In this document: one piece after another, positions 57,853-64,000 of the stretch | Numbering within the stretch: the stretch's first letter is position 1 | How the letters are laid out: every line of letters begins with the position of its first letter | Assembly: GCA_038501195.1 (NCBI GenBank) | Contig: JBBPUQ010000006.1 | Location: 2,232,001 to 2,296,000, forward strand | Source: Nemania diffusa | Taxonomy: Eukaryota > Ascomycota > Sordariomycetes > Xylariales > Xylariaceae | Direction of reading: 5' to 3' | DNA: 64,000 nucleotides | The notes under the pieces: model-generated | Told to the model about the DNA's origin: nothing | The model's database searches: none | The model's input: only the letters and a program-made list of their open reading frames with translations | Translations under genes and position numbers: made by a program

Positions 57853-59703
57853 TGTGAAATATATGAACGCAATATATAAGAGGCAGAGATGGCTGCGGCA
57901 GGCGTGTATGGGGTTGCGGAGCTTTTGAATTTTACAAAAACCTAGACCGGTAGGTCATGTAGATAGTGTATCGTGGGCTATGCATGTAGATGTGTTTTGC
58001 TATTGGCAATCGTCAAATGGTTGGCTTGTTCCAGTGTGATAGCTAGGTAAATATTTTAAAAAAAGAAAATACCAATGATGAAGAATATAGCATTCTATTG
58101 TGTGGGACTGCAAAAACGACAGACAATAGTCAACCAAAGAAGATGTGAATCTCAAAGTGTGCCGGAGTGGGAGGGGGAGAACAAGGCGTGCTCGATTGAT
58201 AATGGTTCTTAACCTAGAATGTCTTGGCATGCGCGACATACTTGTGTCAGATCCGGCACTGGTGATTGGCTAGTTGTAAGTCAACCCAACCCAGTTCGGC
58301 ATTAGTCACCTGGAAAGCCCACCTGTAGGTACATGTAGGTTAGGGAGGCTTCAAAGAAAGACATGCATCTACATATAAGTTCTTCATATAAAATGCACCC
58401 CTACTCCATCCCCATTAACCACATTGCTTTCTAGCGAGTTATTGAGAGACAAGGAACCACAGGGGTTAGGTAGACCAAATTTTATTAGCTTGGGATAAGG
58501 TTGCTATAGGCTCCTATGCCTAACTTTAATTCTTAATATCATAAACTTTGAAATAGAGGATATATAGCCTTGTATTGACATCCCTTACGTTTTCTGTAAA
58601 AAAAAAAAAAATAGTCAAATTACTTATATTTGCAAGCTCTTGGGTGGTACTATAGCTCATTAGTATTAGTTGACTTAGATTTCTACGACGGTTTAAGAGA
58701 TTATCGACGACAAGTCAGTGGAGGGTTAGATGGGCGAAGGACATCCAATAATACGACCGAGAGAGGTACGCATAGCTAACAAACACTAGTACTAGAACTT
58801 GCGGTGATTAATAAGTAACTGATGAATATCAATTAATAGATTCAATAGGTACCTAGGTATATCCTAGTTTCTAGATCTTTAAGTATTCAGAGGTAACATA
58901 CGGTTTAACACCTGTTTACCAAATTGTATTAACAAGTGTTACAGTATCTCTAGTTATGATGTTATAACGAGGAATGAATCATCCATTTAATCGAATATTT
59001 GACAACAATATAGCTGACTGAGCTTCTACATTGGGTGTCTGGATGTATAAGATAAGCTACTGAGTCACAGACATAGATCTCTGCTAGGTAGGATATAGGA
59101 CCCTTCGGTTACTTATATTATATGTTAATAGTAGCTACGTAATATTAGACACATACCTTATCTAGGTAGATAGGTCAGATAGATCTTTCCTGATGATACA
59201 GGATACATAGGTGCGTAGTAAAAATAGATGATGTTACAATATACCCTACCTAAGTGGCAGCTACATCTGCTAGGTACCCGAGGCGGTAAGAGTTGAGTGA
59301 TTGCCTTAGATACCTAGTAGTAGTACCTACCTACTTAGGTAGTTAACCGTACTTCCCGTGCCTTCTCTAGCACACGTTTAGACACTTCTACTAGCACTTG
59401 CACTTTTGGATGTCCATGCGGCCGTCGCTACCCTCCTTAGAATGCCAAAAGGTAGTAGTACCTTACCCACTTGGATGGGACTCTGGGGGAATCACTTTAC
59501 ACCTTCGTCATAACTCATACAACTCATACAGCCCATTCTTGGCAAACTACTTCCTCAATCCCAATCCTTTCCTGTGCGCGTTATCATATTCATGGACCCG
59601 TGTTATTCAGCAGTTGAGGCGTCTCTGTACCATGCGCAATAGAAACTACCTTGGGTATCTTTATTGTCTACTTGAGTCATTATTACCCTGACCTACTTCC
59701 ATC
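57853..59703. other. Divergent spacer between the lactone oxidase and REC8
   Basis: About 1.85 kb with no gene. Dense TAGGTA/TACCTA motifs lie at 58850-59345, including CTACCTACTTAGGTAGTT at 59327-59344. Both promoters should lie here. Confidence 0.55.
58598..58611. repeat. A14 homopolymer
   Basis: Fourteen A in a row in the ALO1/REC8 spacer. Confidence 0.95.
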
Positions 59704-61916
59704 ATGTTCTACAGTCACGAAAGTATGCGTTACCGAAGTCGTCGACTTCCGCCGTAAAATGCTGACTAATTTGTATAGTCCTGACGAGCCGCCAATATGG
59801 CGTTGCCACCGTCTGGTAAGCTGCAAGCTCGATACTTCTTCTTGGATTGGCGTTGTAGAGCGCACAGGGCTGTTGCTAATACACCCTACTAGGCTTGTCG
59901 CTACCATCGGTAGCAAATCGGGTGCGAGGAAGGTAACCAGGAAAGACATACAAGAGGTTGATGTGCAAAGGGCATGCGGCAAGATTCTTGAGCCAGGCGC
60001 ACCTATTGCACTACGGCTCCAAGGCAATCTTCTATACGGCATCTCGCGTGTGCACAACCAGCAATGCACCTACCTAGTCGCCGATGCCAAGAGGATTCAG
60101 GACCAGATAAAGCTCTCCTTCAGAACCTTCCTTAGCAACCAACTAGATTATGAAGAGGTGGAAGCAAGGTAGGCATCTATTAAGTTAGTATTAAGCAAGC
60201 TAACCTTTTAGAAGGCCAGAAAACCACATGATCGAGAACGATCCAGCATTCGATGCGAATATGCAAATACCGCTATTGGATCTTGAGACTTTTATCACGA
60301 GCAAGGACAATACACAAAAGACATCATCTCAGATGTCTCCCCAGAGCTCCCAGCTCTCGGGTTCTCATAACCAGCCACAGGGGCTTGCGATCCATCTCAA
60401 TGTTGATCATTCGAATTCTTCCAGCTACCATGGTTCTCCCTTTGCACCTGAAGCCCTATCCTCAGCACAAGATATTTACGAAAAGCCGCTCGTTCTTCCT
60501 CAAGATGATGATGTAATTGGCGTAGAGGGTGGCTGGGGCCTTGACGTTGATGAGAATGGAAACATTATCGAATTAGCTGAACCGATGGTTATAGACGAAG
60601 AACCGCAGCTTCCTCCCTTGCCCCCAATTCAACGGGAAGATAACATGCCAGCTCATGTTTCGCAGCTCAAGACGCAGACAATATTTGATGACCAAGGTGA
60701 CGCGATCATGCAAGAAGACCCGCTCCCAGAAGCAGAACCCTTTCCTGAGCGCCAACAACATGCACCATGGCAAGATGATGAGCGACCTGCAACGCAAGCT
60801 TTGGCCCGTAACAAAAGAAGGTTGCAGATCGACGAAGAGACACAAATTTCGCGGAGAGAGCTCCGTATTTGGCAGTCTCACTACTTGGAGCGTTGCGGCG
60901 CTCACCCAACTCGTTCAATTTCCGCAACCCAGGCAAAGAGAAATGCAATGCTCCTCACCTTTGGACTTGGAATCGGTAACATTGGTCATGCCATCGGGAT
61001 GCCGGGACAAGTCCATCCATTGGCTGATATATTCTCTGGTGACGTATTGTTTACTACAATTACTGGGATTGAAGTCAAGAAACCTCGAGGCACCCGCCGT
61101 ACTGCATCGGAGGCGATCGAGGACAACGAACAGGAGGAAGAGCGACGCGTTAGACCTAGACTCGCGAAGAACGAGGAAGAGCAAGAATATGCCAGGGGAA
61201 CTCAAGATAACGAATTTATCAATATAGATGATCCTTTTGCTGACGGAGCTCTGCAAGAAGTTGGCAGAGCTGCTGAGCACCCCATGTCCGATCATATGTC
61301 CTCTACACTCCTGCCGTGGAACAGAGGTTCTTCGGCCGTGCCTGGATCATCGACTCGCGCACATAATCTGGCTCAGCAGGGTCGCGACCTTTCGAGTCCA
61401 CTAGGTAAACGTGGCGATATCCAAGATATTGTGCGCTACAGCGATGATGCAGCAGGGGCTGACCTTGGGAGCGACGGCAACTTTGGTGGTGGCTTCGGGT
61501 CGGCAGACTCCTCTTTCGAAGGAATACAAGTTCCTGGTCTCGGCCCTCAGGGTCATGAATTAAGAGTAGAGCCTACCGCTGGAGATATTCAAGCGCAGAA
61601 CGATCCTCTCTTTGCACAACTTGATAGGGAGGGGCATAACTTCGTAAATTTCATCCAAGACGCGGTTAGCCAGGATGGCGAGCGTCGACTAGACGCCGAC
61701 TTTGATATGGATCGCAAGTGGCTCGCTTTTGATGATCTATTCGTGCCGCGAACTACGCCGCGGTTGACAGCTGCGCAGGCTTTCTACCACACGCTGTGCC
61801 TCGTTACCAAGAACAAGATGTACGTTGAACAAGACGGCGCGAGCCAGAAGCCATTCGGTGCTATCTGGATTGGGGTGAAGGTAACCTCTGGGGGGTCATT
61901 GAGAAACAACTTTTGA
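59704..61916 (+). CDS. rec8: Rec8-type meiotic cohesin (alpha-kleisin)
   Basis: Four exons, 59704-59722, 59779-59815, 59893-60168 and 60212-61916, with introns of 56, 77 and 43 nt; 678 aa. The first two exons are only 19 and 37 nt, but the joined product reads MFYSHEILTSRQYGVATVW and then LVATIGSKSG, RKVTRKDIQEVDVQRAC, ILEPGAPIALRLQGNLLYGI, the hallmark Rad21/Rec8 N-terminal domain (about residues 1-110) that binds Smc3. The long middle is acidic and disordered, as in kleisins, with possible separase/kinase regions. The C-terminus (RLTAAQAFYHTLCLVTKNKM, EQDGASQKPFGAI) is the winged-helix part that binds Smc1. N-terminal sequence and length fit Rec8 better than Rad21. The end may instead use an intron at 61881-61984, giving a slightly different tail (TPTGYCAIAERG). 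Confidence 0.93.
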
Positions 61917-62462
61917 GGGGGGGAAGGAAGCCCTTTTTTACTTCTTTCACTAAGATTCTTGCTATTGGTCGTGCGTCCTCACAGACTCCTACTGGCTACT
62001 GTGCGATTGCGGAACGGGGATGATCCAGCAAGGCAACGGAGCTTCCAGGCATTGAAAATGGAAGGATGTACCTGGATCGGCCTCTTAATATTTCGGGAGA
62101 TGATACTATATGGCTTTTGTGAACTAGCTGCGAACCTACGGCGAATTGGGGTTACATATCCACGCAGATTTGTTGGGCATGGCGTCCGCTCTGGAAGCAT
62201 CTCATATGCTGCATAGACTAGCTAGCTAGGGTTGATTGGGAAGACTAATATTTTAATGCTACTCAGTATTAACACAGATGGTCTTGTCACTGGGTTTATT
62301 GCGACTGGGTTAATGTTTTTTTAAGTTGCTGAGGTTGACGCTACTCTGCTTATTTTATGAAATATGTTATTAATTACTATGATCGCTACATATACTGTCA
62401 TCGTTGCTAGCATGTAGAACTTTAGGAGGACGGTGGTAGAATGAGCAACATAACCCATTACT
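61917..62462. other. Convergent spacer between REC8 and MRS6
   Basis: About 550 bp holding both 3' ends. No separate gene is supported. Confidence 0.6.
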
Positions 62463-64000
62463 TTAATCATCATCATCATCATCCCCCAAGCTTTCGCGGT
62501 CCTCGAATTTCATGAATGAGTCATCGGAGGCTTCATCCTTCATTACAAGTTCCCAGGCTTGCTTGACGGCGTCTAAGCTGTTATCGTCATATGCTAGGCC
62601 AAGTGAGGGAGATGGAAACTCAAACACAGTAGCACTGCCTTGCGAGGTCACCGACGCCTGACGCGCACCAATCGCCTGCTCGTAGTATAGCTTATACAAA
62701 ATAGCTGCTGTGGGCGTCACCGCTTGTATTAGAGCAGTCAGGGCTATATCAAGAACATGTCGAGATTGCGGTGTTGCTTGCATAGTTAAGTACACGACAC
62801 CTATGAAGATTGAGGCTGGTTAGTCAAGTTTCTTTGAGCTGTTGCCGATCGAAATGAAAGATGTTGGTGCAATCAGTTTGTCAGAGGTTAAGATTCGTCA
62901 AAGCAGAGCTCAGACAATGTAGATAAGTATTCGATTTGTTGGATCATCATAACACCAAAATGGAGGGGTTGAGGAGAAAAGAAATTTGCGACTTACTTTG
63001 ACCTGAAGGGCACTCTCCAGTATCACTAGAATGGACAAATGCGTAGATTGGGACATTTGAACTAGGCTGGGAGCTGTTTGAAATGGAACCCGAAGGAAAG
63101 GCAACCATTGCAACAGCTGGCGTTGGAGCACCTTCTGCTAGAGTTTCAAATAACGACTGAAGCGGCGAGTCAACGATGGCCACTAGTCGTGCAATGGTTT
63201 GTGAAGTAGATGAGCAAGTCTGCTGCGAAGATATCAAGGTCGTGGTTCGGACAGATATTTCATTCGACAACGTAAGAGATATCTCCCTGCCGCTGTCAAG
63301 TTTGGGTACGGATATCGAGGTATCGAGCATGTATATACCACCACCGACTGCCCCGGCGCGACATCCTACCTGGGCAATCTCTGATAATCCCCCCCACTTG
63401 GGATACACAGCGCAGAAACTAGGACCGAAAAGACCTATGGATGTAAGATGGCGGTGAATCGTGGCCAAGCCATCGTTTACGGTAATCTTCCCATCCAAGG
63501 TAAGCGTCAGTGCGAGGATATTGTCTCGAAGGCTTTCGTCGAGCTGGAACTCGTCAACGAGGTAAGCCGAGAGCGGCTGGTTAGCTTTTTCTTGCCAAAC
63601 GGGGGTTTGCTCTTCCGAATTATAGTCAATCACAAATTTAAGAAACTTCATGAGTTTGCGCTTTGATCTAGCCGGAATCGACTGCGCAGAGAAGACATCC
63701 TCGCGGCTACTAGGTATACGGGCCAGTGTTGCACCGGGGACAGAACCCACCGTGCTGTAGACAAAGAAGGAGCCTACGGCTAGAAACTCAACTTGTCGGT
63801 ACGCCTTCGATGAGACAAGCTGAGAGAGTAGCTTCGACTTCGTATGAATAATCTGCGGTGCTAAGGCAAGAGAATATGCCCTCGGAAATGATAATCCTTG
63901 TGCCTCGGCGTTGGGTTGTTTCCATGTATATGCATTTCGAAATATACTAACGTCTGTTGTAGACGCCGTGCCAACTATTATGGGCTTGTCCGCATCCACT
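62463..64000 (-). CDS. mrs6: Rab escort protein Mrs6 (Rab geranylgeranyltransferase component A), 3' part
   Basis: Two exons are visible: 62997 to the right edge (64000), and 62463-62800, joined in phase 1 by a 196-nt intron (GTAAGT to CATAG). The 5' part, with the N-terminal FAD-like GxG motif, lies beyond the window. The seen part contains QGLSFPRAYSLALAPQIIHT, RIPSSREDVF, AYLVDEFQLDESLRDNI and the family signature YPKWGGLSEIAQVGCRAGAV followed by GGGIYML. These GDI/REP motifs with the CRAGAVGG spelling point to the escort protein rather than Rab GDI. The C-terminal exon is helical (AVKQAWELVMKDEASDDSFM) and ends in a run of Asp. Mrs6 presents new Rab GTPases to the prenyl transferase in the cytosol. 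It is convergent with REC8. Confidence 0.92.

Overview
The window looks like a nuclear contig from a filamentous ascomycete (Pezizomycotina, most like a Sordariomycete). The reasons are: many short introns of about 43-150 nt with GTRNGT donors and CTAAC-type branch sites; typical fungal proteins (Sco1, Rrp43, Alo1, Rec8, Mrs6, Spp1, a CE2-type esterase, an asaB-like oxygenase); long intergenic spacers rich in TAGGTAGG/CCTACCTA motifs; and solo LTRs. There is no bacterial-style operon structure. Splice sites below were placed by eye from GT/AG, reading frame and protein conservation.

Layout. 1-10.98 kb is gene-dense, all on the plus strand: the tail of an unknown Pro/Gln-rich protein with an in-frame TGA, SCO1, a mitochondrial HAD hydrolase, a choline/ethanolamine kinase and a GC-rich asaB-like oxygenase. 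11-15.5 kb holds broken sequence: an SNF2-helicase tail on the minus strand, a coactivator-like fragment on the plus strand and a solo LTR. 15.9-17.7 kb is a coiled-coil and Ser/Arg-rich protein gene. 17.7-38.3 kb is a gene desert of about 20 kb with one clear intact gene, a C2H2 zinc-finger regulator at 28.3-29.5 kb whose second intron carries a foldback (MITE-like) element. The desert also holds a multi-exon membrane-protein gene at 35.7-37.5 kb that is broken by a solo LTR with a perfect 5-bp target duplication.

38.3-64 kb is again a housekeeping region: CE2/GDSL esterase (-), BLOC-1 subunit Cnl1 (+), COMPASS subunit Spp1 (-), ferric reductase (-), exosome subunit Rrp43 (+), D-arabinono-lactone oxidase (-), meiotic cohesin Rec8 (+) and the 3' part of the Rab escort protein Mrs6 (-, cut by the right edge).

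The genes do not form one pathway. I see no backbone enzyme of a secondary-metabolite cluster and no obvious new multi-gene system. The most informative signals are the two transposon insertions that can be read as before/after states, the decayed genes in the desert, and a few gene-structure oddities.
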